A DNA stretch of 64,000 bases, taken from positions 1,984,001 through 2,048,000 of the forward strand of contig NZ_AP029028.1 of the NCBI RefSeq assembly GCF_037076565.1. The letters run 5' to 3'. The translations under genes and the position numbers were made by a program. The notes beneath the pieces were generated by a model, which saw only the letters and a list, made by a program, of their open reading frames with translations, was not told the origin of the DNA and made no database searches. The stretch comes from Herbaspirillum sp. DW155 (GTDB lineage Bacteria > Pseudomonadota > Gammaproteobacteria > Burkholderiales > Burkholderiaceae_D). Shown one piece after another: positions 1 through 11,298 of the stretch; position 1 is the first letter of the stretch, and every line of letters begins with the position of its first letter.

Positions 1-335
1 ACGCCGGGACGGGCGAAACTGAGGTTTTCGTCGCTGTCCATCAAGGTCTCGATGGTGAACTCATCCGAGAGCGACTCCAGCAGCGCTGCCTGTTCATCGG
101 CCAGATGCTGGCGGGGAATGGGCAGAGGCGGTTGGGGCGGGTAATGGGCCTTGTCGACCACCGTGGGGCGCAAGGGCGCGACCGCGCCGATGCTGTTGCG
201 GAAGAGATTGGCCTCCTCGCGGGCTGCCGCTTCCTGACGCTGGCGCTCGGCCAAGGCCAGTGCGCGCGCTTTTTCCTGTTCCTGCAAATCGCGGCGCAAT
301 CCCTTGAGCGCCGAGAAATCCTTCATTGTCGCCAT
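1..335 (-). CDS. Smr-domain (MutS2-like) protein, N-terminal part
   Basis: Partial gene running off the left edge; about 111 N-terminal residues are visible. The part seen is a charged helical leader (MKDFSALKGLRRDLQEQEKA) rich in Glu, Arg, Gln and Ala, then a Pro-rich linker. This is the usual lead-in of stand-alone Smr proteins of betaproteobacteria, whose nuclease-like Smr domain lies at the C-terminus, outside this window. Two in-frame ATGs are possible, at 335 and 326, and neither has a clear ribosome site. It lies downstream of the I78 lipoprotein gene and trxB on the same strand. The assignment rests on the leader and on gene order, since the Smr domain itself is not visible. Confidence 0.6.
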   Translation of the reverse strand, partial: MATMKDFSALKGLRRDLQEQEKARALALAERQRQEAAAREEANLFRNSIGAVAPLRPTVVDKAHYPPQPPLPIPRQHLADEQAALLESLSDEFTIETLMDSDENLSFARPG

Positions 336-403
336 GACAGCCACCCAACCCCTGTAGCGAATAGTTCCCTGAATGGCTACTTTAGCAGAAGCGGGCGCAG
401 CCT

Positions 404-745
404 TCAGCCGCAGGCGACCTGGATGATGACCAGGCCCGGATCGACGTGCAGATTCAGGCGGCGCGGGTTGAAGTCCATGGTGGCGGCGTCGCCCGGCTTG
501 AGCACGCGGATGTCGGTCGCACCCGATTCAGCCAGGGCCTGGCGTTCGATGTAGCCGCTGTAGTTTTCGCCGATCAGGTGGTCGGCCCGCGACGCATCGC
601 ATTGGCCGCCGCCGGCCTGCGCCCCGGGCGTTTCGCGCGAAGCGCTGCAGGCGATCAGTACGGCACCCAGGCTCACGGTGGCCAGTGCTGCCTTGAGCGC
701 GGGCGAGTGGCCGCGCGCAGGAGAGGGGGACGGATAATAGGGCAC
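404..745 (-). CDS. I78-family peptidase inhibitor lipoprotein
   Basis: About 113 residues. A short N-terminus leads into a hydrophobic segment ending in the lipobox LIAC (Cys33), so this should be a lipid-anchored envelope protein. The mature part carries the I78 pattern: CDASRADHLIG near its start, then a conserved RVLKPGDAATMDFNPRR stretch and a Cys near the C-terminus. Members of this family (Aspergillus elastase inhibitor type) block serine proteases; the target here is unknown. I chose a GTG start at 745 because GAGGAAAG lies just upstream and it gives a normal signal peptide; an ATG at 799 would overlap the trxB terminator. It follows trxB on the same strand but is separated by that terminator, so it is probably transcribed on its own. 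Confidence 0.75.
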   Translation of the reverse strand: MPYYPSPSPARGHSPALKAALATVSLGAVLIACSASRETPGAQAGGGQCDASRADHLIGENYSGYIERQALAESGATDIRVLKPGDAATMDFNPRRLNLHVDPGLVIIQVACG

Positions 746-797
746 GATGCTTTCCTCGGACTTGATGATTCTTCTGGTTGGATTGCTCGAGTGAAAC

Positions 798-832
798 AAA
801 AAAGCCGGGACGACAACTCGTCACCGGCTTTT
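798..832 (-). terminator. Intrinsic terminator of trxB
   Basis: A hairpin with outer arms AAAAGCCGG / CCGGCTTTT and inner arms GACGA / TCGTC. On the minus strand it is followed by a T-run, 55 bp past the trxB stop. Confidence 0.8.
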
Positions 833-887
833 GGAGTGCCCGTTGCGCTGCGAGTTCTCGCAGTGCAGCATTTTACAGCAATTTACT

Positions 888-2231
<1,344 letters not shown>

Positions 2232-4580
2232 ATGTCCAAGACGAGTCAAGCCCACATTCGCACCACCAAGACACCGGCGCCTCCCATGCCCAACCGTCTG
2301 GTGCGGCTGTTATCGGAGGCGCGCTGGCTGGCGCTGGCGGCCTTGCTGGCCTATCTGGCGCTGATCCTGCTGAGTTATGCCAAGACCGATCCCGGCTGGT
2401 CGGTGGCCAGCTCGGTGCCGCACGTGGGCAACTGGGGCGGCCGCGTCGGCGCCTGGACGGCCGACCTGCTGCTCTACATCTTCGGCCTGTCGGCCTGGTG
2501 GTGGTGCGTCTTGCTGGGCCGCTCGGTGTGGACCGGTTATCGGCGCCTGTCCAACCGTTTCCTGGTGGCCCAGCCGGTGGAGCCGGAACACCAGCAGGAA
2601 CCGCTCATCCGCGCGGTCGGCTTCGTCTTCATGCTCACCGGCAGCATGGGCATCGAATTCACCCGCATGCATCGCTTCGCACCCAGGCTGCCGCATTCTT
2701 CCGGTGGCGTGCTGGGCGAAATGATCGGCTCGGCCATGCAGCCGACCTTCGGCTTCACGGGCTCTACGCTCTTGCTGTTGCTGCTCTTCGGGCTGGGCTT
2801 CTCGCTGCTGTTCCAGGTGTCCTGGCTGGCGGCGGTGGAGCGCATTGGCGGCCTGATCGAGGATGGCCTCTTCGCCGTGCGCGACTTCTTCGCTGCCCGT
2901 GCCGACCGCCGCGCCGGCCAGGAAGCCGCCGTCAAGCGCGAGGAAAGCGTGGTGCAGGAGCGCGCCAAGATCGTGGAAGCCCCGCCGATCCGCATCGAAC
3001 CGCAGATCGTGGAGGTGCAGAAATCGGACCGCGTGCAGAAGGAGAAGCAGACCAGCCTCTTCGATGACCTCAATAGCGAACTGCCGCCGCTGTCGCTGCT
3101 GGATGAGGCCCCGCCTGCGCAGCAGACGGTCTCGGTGGAAACCCTGGAATTCACCAGCCGCCTGATCGAAAAGAAGCTGGCCGACTTCGGTGTCGAAGTC
3201 AAGGTGGTGGCGGCCTATCCCGGCCCGGTGATCACCCGCTACGAGATCGAACCGGCCACGGGTGTGAAGGGCAGCCAGATCGTCAACCTGGCGCGCGACC
3301 TGGCGCGTTCGCTGTCGCTGACGTCGATTCGCGTGGTGGAAGTCATCCAGGGCAAGAATTTCATGGGCCTGGAGCTGCCCAATCCCAAGCGCCAGATCGT
3401 GCGCCTGACCGAGATCCTTGGTTCCAAGGTGTACAACGACAGCCATTCCAGCCTGACCGTGGCGCTGGGCAAGGACATCGCCGGCAATCCGGTGGTGGCC
3501 GACCTGGCCAAGATGCCGCACTTGCTGGTGGCCGGTACCACCGGCTCGGGCAAGTCGGTGGGCATCAATGCCACCATCCTGTCGCTGCTCTACAAGTCTT
3601 CGCCGCGCCAGGTGCGCCTGATCCTGATCGATCCCAAGATGCTGGAACTGTCGATCTATGAAGGCATTCCGCACCTGCTGGCGCCGGTGGTGACCGACAT
3701 GCGCCAGGCCGGCCACGCCCTGAACTGGGCAGTGGAAGAGATGGAGCGCCGCTACAAGAAGATGTCCAAGCTGGGCGTGCGCAACCTGGCCGGCTACAAC
3801 CAGAAGATCATCGACGCCGAGAAGCGTGGCGAGAAGATCCCCAATCCCTTCAGCCTCACCCCGGATGCGCCGGAGCCACTGGAGCAGCTGGAAACCATCG
3901 TCATCATCATCGACGAACTGGCCGACCTGATGATGGTGGTGGGCAAGAAGGTCGAAGAACTGATCGCCCGTATCGCCCAGAAGGCGCGCGCGGCCGGCAT
4001 CCACCTGATCCTGGCTACGCAGCGTCCTTCGGTGGATGTCATCACCGGCCTGATCAAGGCCAACGTGCCTACGCGTATCGCCTTCCAGGTGTCGTCCAAG
4101 ATCGACTCGCGCACCATCCTTGACCAGATGGGCGCCGAAACCCTGCTGGGCATGGGTGACATGCTCTACAACCCGCCCGGCACGGCCTTGCCGGTGCGCG
4201 TGCACGGCGCCTTCGTGTCGGATGACGAAGTGCACCGCGTGGTGGAACACCTGAAATCCCAGGGGGAACCGAATTACATCGAGGGCATCCTAGAGGGAGG
4301 CGTGCTGGAGGACGCCGACGGTGGCGGTGGCAGTGGCAGCGGTGCTGCGGCCGGTGCCGGTGGCGGCGAAGGCGACGAGATGTACGACCAGGCCGTGGCC
4401 GTGGTCCTGAAACATCGCCGGGCCTCGATCTCGCTGGTGCAGCGTCACCTGCGCATCGGCTACAACCGCGCCGCGCGCCTTTTGGAGCAGATGGAGCAAA
4501 GTGGCCTGGTCTCCACCATGCAATCCAATGGCAACCGTGAAATCCTGGTGCCGGCAGGTGCCGGCGATGCGGCTGAATAA
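2232..4580 (+). CDS. ftsK: DNA translocase FtsK
   Basis: About 782 residues. FtsK is a septal, membrane-anchored motor that pumps DNA and activates XerCD recombination at dif during division. The N-terminus has four membrane segments (roughly residues 30-200), followed by a short charged linker and a RecA-like motor with Walker [11 protein letters not shown] near residue 435 and Walker [14 protein letters not shown] winged-helix gamma domain that reads KOPS begins near residue 716, after a Gly/Ala-rich spacer. I chose the ATG at 2232 (MSKTSQAH, preceded by CGGAAG); the open frame extends upstream to 2142 but that extension does not look like protein. lolA follows 98 bp later, and ftsK-lolA-rarA-serS is a familiar proteobacterial order. 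Confidence 0.96.
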   Translation: MSKTSQAHIRTTKTPAPPMPNRLVRLLSEARWLALAALLAYLALILLSYAKTDPGWSVASSVPHVGNWGGRVGAWTADLLLYIFGLSAWWWCVLLGRSVWTGYRRLSNRFLVAQPVEPEHQQEPLIRAVGFVFMLTGSMGIEFTRMHRFAPRLPHSSGGVLGEMIGSAMQPTFGFTGSTLLLLLLFGLGFSLLFQVSWLAAVERIGGLIEDGLFAVRDFFAARADRRAGQEAAVKREESVVQERAKIVEAPPIRIEPQIVEVQKSDRVQKEKQTSLFDDLNSELPPLSLLDEAPPAQQTVSVETLEFTSRLIEKKLADFGVEVKVVAAYPGPVITRYEIEPATGVKGSQIVNLARDLARSLSLTSIRVVEVIQGKNFMGLELPNPKRQIVRLTEILGSKVYNDSHSSLTVALGKDIAGNPVVADLAKMPHLLVAGTTGSGKSVGINATILSLLYKSSPRQVRLILIDPKMLELSIYEGIPHLLAPVVTDMRQAGHALNWAVEEMERRYKKMSKLGVRNLAGYNQKIIDAEKRGEKIPNPFSLTPDAPEPLEQLETIVIIIDELADLMMVVGKKVEELIARIAQKARAAGIHLILATQRPSVDVITGLIKANVPTRIAFQVSSKIDSRTILDQMGAETLLGMGDMLYNPPGTALPVRVHGAFVSDDEVHRVVEHLKSQGEPNYIEGILEGGVLEDADGGGGSGSGAAAGAGGGEGDEMYDQAVAVVLKHRRASISLVQRHLRIGYNRAARLLEQMEQSGLVSTMQSNGNREILVPAGAGDAAE

Positions 4581-4678
4581 GCGGTCTTCCCTCCTCATCA
4601 ACCTGCCCTGAAGGCCGGCCACCATCGTGCCGGCCGCCACCTTGCCGGTGGCGTCAAGTCAAGAAGGAATCAAACAAC

Positions 4679-5392
4679 ATGGACAATTCCAGAAACGCTT
4701 TCCGCTCGCGCCCTGCGCAAGCCCGTACGTTCAAGCTGCGCCGCCTGATGATGGCAGCAGGTCTTTCCGCTCTGGCCGTGGCCGGTGCCATCGCCATCAC
4801 CGCGCTGACCCCGGGCCGCGCTTCGGCCGCCGCGCTGGACCAGTTCAAGCAGTTCGTCAGCAGCACGCAGTCGGCCAAGGGTACGTTCACCCAGCGCATG
4901 GTGCGGGTGGAGAATGGCACGTCCAAGGTGGTCAACACGTCCAGCGGCAGCTTTGTGTTTTCGCGTCCCGGCAAATTCATCTGGACCTACCAGAAGCCTT
5001 ATGAGCAGGTGATTCAGGCCGATGGGGAAAAACTCTTCATCTACGACAAGGATCTCAACCAGGTCACCACCAAGAAACTGGGCAATGCGCTGGGCTCTTC
5101 GCCGGCGGCCATCCTCTTCGGCAGCAACGATCTGGAAAAAAACTTCACACTCAAGGAAGCCGGCACCAAGGATGGTCTGGAATGGCTGCAAGCCGTACCC
5201 AAGAGCAAGGACACGACCTTTGACAACATCGGCATCGGCCTGAAGAATGGCACGCCGGTGGCTATGGAACTGCATGATTCCTTTGGTCAGGTCTCGGTAC
5301 TGAGCTTCGACAGCTTCGAGAAGAATCCGCCGTTGAAGGGCAACAGCTTCAACTTCACGGTGCCGAAGGGTGCCGACGTGTTCGAGAACTGA
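4679..5392 (+). CDS. lolA: Outer-membrane lipoprotein carrier LolA
   Basis: 237 residues. LolA is a periplasmic chaperone that takes lipoproteins from LolCDE and hands them to LolB at the outer membrane. A long signal peptide (hydrophobic core about residues 25-45, cleavage near RASA-AA) precedes the LolA fold. Recognisable stretches are AKGTFTQRMV, SGSFVFSRPGKFIWTYQKPYEQ and DGEKLFIYDKDLNQVTTK. AGAAGGAA gives a good ribosome site before the ATG. It sits between ftsK and a convergent ferredoxin gene, and the pair share the long terminator palindrome downstream. Confidence 0.95.
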   Translation: MDNSRNAFRSRPAQARTFKLRRLMMAAGLSALAVAGAIAITALTPGRASAAALDQFKQFVSSTQSAKGTFTQRMVRVENGTSKVVNTSSGSFVFSRPGKFIWTYQKPYEQVIQADGEKLFIYDKDLNQVTTKKLGNALGSSPAAILFGSNDLEKNFTLKEAGTKDGLEWLQAVPKSKDTTFDNIGIGLKNGTPVAMELHDSFGQVSVLSFDSFEKNPPLKGNSFNFTVPKGADVFEN

Positions 5393-5400
5393 TCGGCTTT

Positions 5401-5460
5401 CGCCTCACATGAAAACAGCCCCGCAGGCTTGCGCTTGCGGGGCTGTTTTCATGTGAGGCG
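5401..5460. terminator. Bidirectional terminator, perfect 25-bp stem
   Basis: The 25-base arms (5401-5425 and 5436-5460) are perfectly complementary around a 10-base loop. AAAACAGCCCCGCA / TGCGGGGCTGTTTT forms the core. It lies between the convergent lolA and fdxA genes, with A and T runs in both directions, so it should end transcription from both sides. Confidence 0.85.
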
Positions 5461-5468
5461 CGTGCGTT

Positions 5469-5807
5469 TCAGGGCTCGGGCATCTGCAGCAGGGGCAGCT
5501 TGTCGGTAACATCCTTCCACTGCGCATGATCGGGCAGGGGCGGCTGGGCCTTGGTGATGGGCCTCCAGCCCGGCATCTTGGCCAGACGGGCGTTGAGGTC
5601 CTCGAAATGGGCCAGCGCGGCGGGCAGGTCGGTGGCGTTGTAGATGGCGCCGACCGGGCATTCCGGCACGCACATGGAGCAGTCGATGCAGCCGTCCGGA
5701 TCGATGGCCAGGAAATTCGGGCCTTCCACGAAGCAGTCCATGGGGCAGACGCTGACGCAATCGGTGTACTTGCACTGGATACAGGAATCGGTGACGACGA
5801 AGGGCAT
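5469..5807 (-). CDS. fdxA: 7Fe ferredoxin (3Fe-4S / 4Fe-4S)
   Basis: 112 residues, typical of the FdxA family. Cys9, Cys12, Cys17, Cys21 and Cys25 lie in the N-terminal CIQCKYTDCVSVCPMDCF block. Cys40, Cys43, Cys46 and Cys50 form the classical CxxCxxCxxxCP ligand set. Together they hold one [3Fe-4S] and one [4Fe-4S] cluster. The C-terminal 50 residues are the usual acidic and aromatic extension. It is a small cytosolic electron carrier whose partner is not evident here. Convergent with lolA. Confidence 0.93.
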   Translation of the reverse strand: MPFVVTDSCIQCKYTDCVSVCPMDCFVEGPNFLAIDPDGCIDCSMCVPECPVGAIYNATDLPAALAHFEDLNARLAKMPGWRPITKAQPPLPDHAQWKDVTDKLPLLQMPEP

Positions 5808-6074
5808 GGAAAGCAGAGGAAAGGGCAGGGAAAAGGGCGATATGAAGAAAAACGCGCAGGCCGCATTTTAACCTCTGCGGCGGATGGCCGCCGGCGCAGC
5901 CCTTCATCGCGCAATCGCCCTCGCGCCGGCCTGCTGCGTTAGACTACGGCCTTTGGTGAACGCGCCTTGCAATCCGGCGCTGCGCCCGCATCCTGATGAC
6001 TATGAACTTTATTTCCCTGGCCGCCATGCAGCGGTCCTTCTTCTCCGATCTTGCTGATGTGCAGGAGGCGGCGC

Positions 6075-7379
6075 ATGGCTGACCTGTTCGCGCAAGAACC
6101 CGCCGCGCCGCTGGCTGAGGCGCTGCGTCCCAAGACGCTCGATGAGGTCATCGGGCAGTCGCATCTGTTGGGCGAAGGCAAGCCCTTGCGGCTGGCCTTT
6201 CAGTCGGGCAAGCCGCATTCGATGATCTTCTGGGGGCCGCCCGGCGTGGGCAAGACCACGCTGGCGCGGCTGACCGCGACGGCTTTCGACTGCGAATTCA
6301 TTGCGCTCTCGGCGGTGTTTTCGGGCGTGAAGGATATCCGCGCGGCCATGGAGCAGGCCGAGCAGAATCTGGCGATGGGCAAGCACACGATTCTGTTCGT
6401 GGATGAGATTCACCGCTTCAACAAGTCGCAGCAGGATGCGCTGTTGCCCTATGCAGAAAGCGGGCTGGTGACCTTCATCGGTGCCACCACTGAGAACCCT
6501 TCCTTCGAGGTCAATTCGGCGCTGTTGTCGCGTGCGCAGGTGTACGTGTTGAAGTCGCTCACTGATGAGGAGCTCAAGCAGCTGCTCAAGCGTGCGCAAG
6601 AGAAGGCGCTGGGCGACCTGCAATTCGACGCACAGGCTACGGACACCATCATCGGCTATGCCGATGGCGACGCCCGCCGCTTCCTCAATCTGCTGGAGCA
6701 GACCCAGACGGCCGCACGCACTACCGGCACGCCACTGGTCACGGCCGAATTCCTGCAGAATGCGCTGACGCTCAACAGCCGCCGTTTCGACAAGGGCGGC
6801 GACAATTTCTACGACCAGATTTCAGCGCTGCACAAGTCGGTGCGCGGTTCGCACCCGGATGCCGCGTTGTACTGGTTGACGCGCATGCTCGACGGCGGTG
6901 CCGATCCGCGCTACCTGTCGCGGCGCATCGTGCGCATGGCCTGGGAAGACATCGGCCTGGCTGACCCGCGCGCCATGCAGATCGCCAATGATGCCGCGCT
7001 GACCTATGAACGGCTGGGCAGCCCTGAAGGCGAACTGGCGCTGGGGCAGGCGGTGATCTATCTTGCGGTGGCGGCCAAGAGCAATGCCGGCTACAACGCG
7101 TATAACGCGGCGCGTGCTTTCGTGAAGCAGGACAAGAGCCGCGAAGTGCCGGTGCATCTGCGCAATGCGCCGACCAAGCTGATGAAGGAATTGGGCTACG
7201 GGCATGAATACCGGTATGCCCATGATGAGCCCAATGCGTATGCGGCGGGGGAGACTTATCTGCCCGACGGTATTGCCGAGCCCGGCTGGTATCAGCCGGT
7301 GCCGCGGGGCTTGGAGATCAAGATCGGTGAGAAGCTCAATACGCTGCGGCAGTGGGATGAAGAAGCGCGCAAGCAATAG
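6075..7379 (+). CDS. rarA: Replication-associated recombination protein RarA (MgsA)
   Basis: About 434 residues. RarA is an AAA+ ATPase related to the clamp-loader subunits that acts at stalled replication forks. Walker A is GPPGVGKTT and Walker B is FVDEIHRF, followed by a sensor-1 GATTENPSFE. The C-terminal half (about 190-434) is the helical tetramerisation region (MAWEDIGLADPRAM, NAPTKLMKELGYGHEY). The ATG at 6075 is supported by AGGAGG at 6063-6068; the open frame extends 24 bp further upstream without a site. It keeps its usual place between lolA and serS. Confidence 0.95.
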   Translation: MADLFAQEPAAPLAEALRPKTLDEVIGQSHLLGEGKPLRLAFQSGKPHSMIFWGPPGVGKTTLARLTATAFDCEFIALSAVFSGVKDIRAAMEQAEQNLAMGKHTILFVDEIHRFNKSQQDALLPYAESGLVTFIGATTENPSFEVNSALLSRAQVYVLKSLTDEELKQLLKRAQEKALGDLQFDAQATDTIIGYADGDARRFLNLLEQTQTAARTTGTPLVTAEFLQNALTLNSRRFDKGGDNFYDQISALHKSVRGSHPDAALYWLTRMLDGGADPRYLSRRIVRMAWEDIGLADPRAMQIANDAALTYERLGSPEGELALGQAVIYLAVAAKSNAGYNAYNAARAFVKQDKSREVPVHLRNAPTKLMKELGYGHEYRYAHDEPNAYAAGETYLPDGIAEPGWYQPVPRGLEIKIGEKLNTLRQWDEEARKQ

Positions 7380-7382
7380 TGT

Positions 7383-8033
7383 TCAGGCGAAGACGTCATA
7401 CCGAACCAAGGCCTCCCCCTTCTTGACCCGCACTGATTCGATCCGGATCTGCCCGATCTCCCCCAGTGCCTCCACATGCGTGCCGCCACAAGGATAGGCG
7501 GGTAGATCGCCAAATCCGATCTGCCGCAAGCCGTTTTCCATGGCCATCACACAGGGCAGATCCTGCGCCAGCAAGTCATTGCAGCGGCGCTCCAGTTCTG
7601 CCGGCACCAGTTCCTGCGCCGCGCCATCAGCCCCATCAGCCGCGGCAGCCACGCCCACTACGCGCGCTTCTCCCGGCCAGTGATGGGCCTTGGTCGGCTT
7701 CCATCCCCGTTCCGCCATCACTTGCCCGATCACATGGCCTGCCGAATGCAGGCGCGCATGCAACCGGCGCGGCCCGGCGTCGACGGTCGCCACGGCCGGG
7801 CCCGGCGCGATGGGGGCTGCGGTGTAATGGACGATGCCTTCACTTTCGCTGACCACACGCTGCACTTCCACGTCACCGATCCAGCCGGTATCACTGGGCT
7901 AGCCGCCGCCCTGCGGATGAAAGGGCGTGGCCGACAGGCGCACGGCGTAGCGGCCATCGTCCTGCGGGGTGCAGTCCTGCACGTGGATGTCGGCGCGCAG
8001 GGCGCGGTCGGTCAGGTAGAGGCGTTCGGTCAT
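7383..8033 (-). pseudogene. Alanyl-tRNA editing protein (AlaX-like), in-frame amber stop
   Basis: A stand-alone tRNA-editing domain related to the AlaRS editing domain, which removes wrongly attached amino acids from tRNA-Ala. The frame from ATG 8033 runs MTERLYLTDRALRADIHVQD to FHPQGGG, hits TAG at 7899-7901 (codon 45), then continues in the same frame with PSDTGW to the natural end. The family motif is FHPQGGGQPSD, so the amber codon replaces the expected Gln (CAG to TAG). Everything downstream is intact: the zinc-binding HSAGH (96-100) and CGGTH (182-186). It is either a recent nonsense mutation, a sequencing error, or needs suppression. Restart at an in-frame GTG (7871) would lose the N-terminal sheet. 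Divergent from a LysR gene. Confidence 0.85.
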
Positions 8034-8130
8034 GGCTAGGCTTTCAATGTGGCTTGCGGCGAGTGTCGTGCATTGTATCGGCCGGACCAAGTTGCGATAA
8101 TCCGGCACCGACGCAAAGGATCTTTGCACC

Positions 8131-9078
8131 ATGAGCACAAATCAAAGCATCGCTCTGTTGAACGAAATGGCTGTCTTCGCCAAGGTGGTCGAGACCGGCA
8201 GCTTCTCGGAAGCCGCCCGCCAGCTGGGCGCCACGCCCTCGGCCATCAGCCGCGCCGTCGCCCGCCTGGAAAAAGCCCTCGGCACGCAACTGCTGCAGCG
8301 GACCACCCGCAAGCTGCGCCTGAGCGAAAGCGGCGAAGAGATCCACGCCCGCTGCCGCGACATGCTCAGCGCCGCGCAAGCCGTGCTGTCGGTGTCCGGC
8401 GCTTTCGATACCGAACCGCAAGGGCAGGTGCGCGTGAGCGTGCCCAAGGCGGTCGGACATGCGCTGGTCCACCCGCATATGCCGGATTTCCTGGCCGCGC
8501 ATCCGAGGGTGGACGTGCTGCTGCGGCTGGAAGACCGCTACATGGACCTCATCGACGACCAGGTGGACCTGGCCATCCGCATCACCGACCAGCCGCCGCT
8601 CGGGCTGATGGGGCGGCGTCTGATGCGCATCGATCACCTGCTGTGCGCCACGCCGCATTACCTGGCCAGCCACGGTACGCCTGCCCAGCCCCAGGCCCTG
8701 AAGGAACACAGCTGCATCTACCTGGGTGAATCACCGGCAGATGCACGCTGGCGCTTTCGCCGCCAGGGCAAATCGGTCAACGTCGAGGTGCGGGGAAGGT
8801 ATGCGGCCAACCATACCGGCGTGCGGCTGGACGCGGCGCTGCGGCATCTGGGGATTGCCAGCCTGCCGTATTTCATCGCCAGGCCGGCGCTGGAGCAGGG
8901 GAGTCTGGTGCAGGTGCTGCCGCAGTGGAGTTTCAGGACACGTTATTGCGGCGACTTGTGGGCGCTGTATCCGGCCACGCGTCACCTGCCGCCGCGCCTG
9001 AGTGCTTTCGTCCAGTTCCTGGCGCAGCGGCTGGCAGAGGAACCGGTATTGGCAGGAAGCGGCAAGTCGCCGCACTGA
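8131..9078 (+). CDS. LysR-family transcriptional regulator
   Basis: 315 residues. The N-terminal winged helix-turn-helix (about 10-70) contains FAKVVETGSFSEAARQLGATPSAISRAVARLEKALG, the LysR signature. The effector-binding domain (about 100-300) is of the CrgA/DmlR-like subgroup. The target and ligand are unknown; such genes often control a divergent neighbour, which here is the broken alaX. AAAGGA lies upstream of the start. The stop is followed 8 bp later by the end of the convergent membrane-protein gene. Confidence 0.9.
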   Translation: MSTNQSIALLNEMAVFAKVVETGSFSEAARQLGATPSAISRAVARLEKALGTQLLQRTTRKLRLSESGEEIHARCRDMLSAAQAVLSVSGAFDTEPQGQVRVSVPKAVGHALVHPHMPDFLAAHPRVDVLLRLEDRYMDLIDDQVDLAIRITDQPPLGLMGRRLMRIDHLLCATPHYLASHGTPAQPQALKEHSCIYLGESPADARWRFRRQGKSVNVEVRGRYAANHTGVRLDAALRHLGIASLPYFIARPALEQGSLVQVLPQWSFRTRYCGDLWALYPATRHLPPRLSAFVQFLAQRLAEEPVLAGSGKSPH

Positions 9079-9086
9079 GGCGGGCC

Positions 9087-9710
9087 TCAGGCGGCCGGGC
9101 GGTGCCAGACGTGGAAACTGCCTTCCATGGCGGACATGGCGGCGATCACGGTCTCATAGCTCTTGTCATCGTCATAGCCGGGCAGGCGCGTCTTCATGGC
9201 CTCCATCAGCGCTTCCAGGCCATCGGCATCGTTGGGAATCAACACGCCTTTGTGATCTTCGCCGCTCTTGCCGGCCAGAATCCATTGCGGTTGCGGCAGG
9301 GCATCCTCGCTGATGCGGATGGTCACGTCGTCCACCTCACGCCAGGCAATGCCCTCGCGCCTGGCGCCGCGCACGATGGTGCGGATTTCTTCTTCATCGA
9401 ATTCGACGCTGATCTTGCGTGCCTGCTGTGCGGCCACGCGCGTGGGGGACAGCTCGGCGGCACCCGGCGCCTGCACCTTCCAGCCGGTCTTGCGCTCCTT
9501 GGGCGGGACCAGGCGGTTCTTGATCTGCTGGCCGAAGGCGAAGGCGGCGCCGAAGGAGAGGCCGGCGATCAGTCCATAGAACAGGCTGGCGTCGTTGGAC
9601 ATGTAGTGGATGCCGGCCCAGAGCCCGATGGCAAGGGCGGCCACCAGGCCCAGCAGGGAAAACAGGACAGGGACTTCGCGCGGCGGACGGGGATCGGGCT
9701 GGACGGACAT
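9087..9710 (-). CDS. Conserved membrane protein of unknown function
   Basis: About 207 residues. After a Pro-rich start there are two membrane helices (VLFSLLGLVAALAIGLWAGI and a second Gly/Ala-rich one around 45-60), then a soluble domain of about 140 residues. That domain has a basic linker and a patterned fold (EIRTIVRGARREGIAWREVDDVTIRISED). I recognise no catalytic motif. ATG 9710 (MSVQPDP) is preferred over an in-frame TTG six bases upstream. It is convergent with the LysR gene and divergent from serS. Confidence 0.7.
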   Translation of the reverse strand: MSVQPDPRPPREVPVLFSLLGLVAALAIGLWAGIHYMSNDASLFYGLIAGLSFGAAFAFGQQIKNRLVPPKERKTGWKVQAPGAAELSPTRVAAQQARKISVEFDEEEIRTIVRGARREGIAWREVDDVTIRISEDALPQPQWILAGKSGEDHKGVLIPNDADGLEALMEAMKTRLPGYDDDKSYETVIAAMSAMEGSFHVWHRPAA

Positions 9711-9875
9711 GGGCAAACGGGTCTCAAGAGGGAGGCAATGGGCGGCATGGTAACCCGCATGGACGGTGGCCGCTACCGCTGCCGTGGCATTTTATTGCGG
9801 CGCGGCCGCACGGGAAGCCCGTAGCGGGTGCGCGACTTGGTACAATCGCGGTTTCGAGCATCAACCCTATCGTAA

Positions 9876-11186
<1,311 letters not shown>

Positions 11187-11213
11187 TTCATTTTTCGGGC
11201 TTCTGATATGAAG

Positions 11214-11247
11214 AACGGCTGTCTCGCAAGAGGCAGCCGTTTTTTTA
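11214..11247 (+). terminator. Intrinsic terminator of serS
   Basis: Stem AACGGCTGTCTC / GAGGCAGCCGTT around a GCAA loop, followed by seven T. Confidence 0.85.
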
Positions 11248-11298
11248 TCGTCGCAGCAAGGGGGGAAGGGCGCGAAAACGTTTTCCTGGTGGCGCTGG

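Noticed and set aside
2310-4250. 646-codon minus-strand open frame inside ftsK
   Set aside because: Same shadow composition, and ftsK on the other strand is certain.
7383-7871. Separate 162-residue protein starting at a GTG downstream of the alaX amber codon
   Set aside because: The 44 codons upstream are in the same frame and continue the family sequence without a gap, so this is one interrupted gene and not a short native form. A restart product remains possible but would be incomplete.
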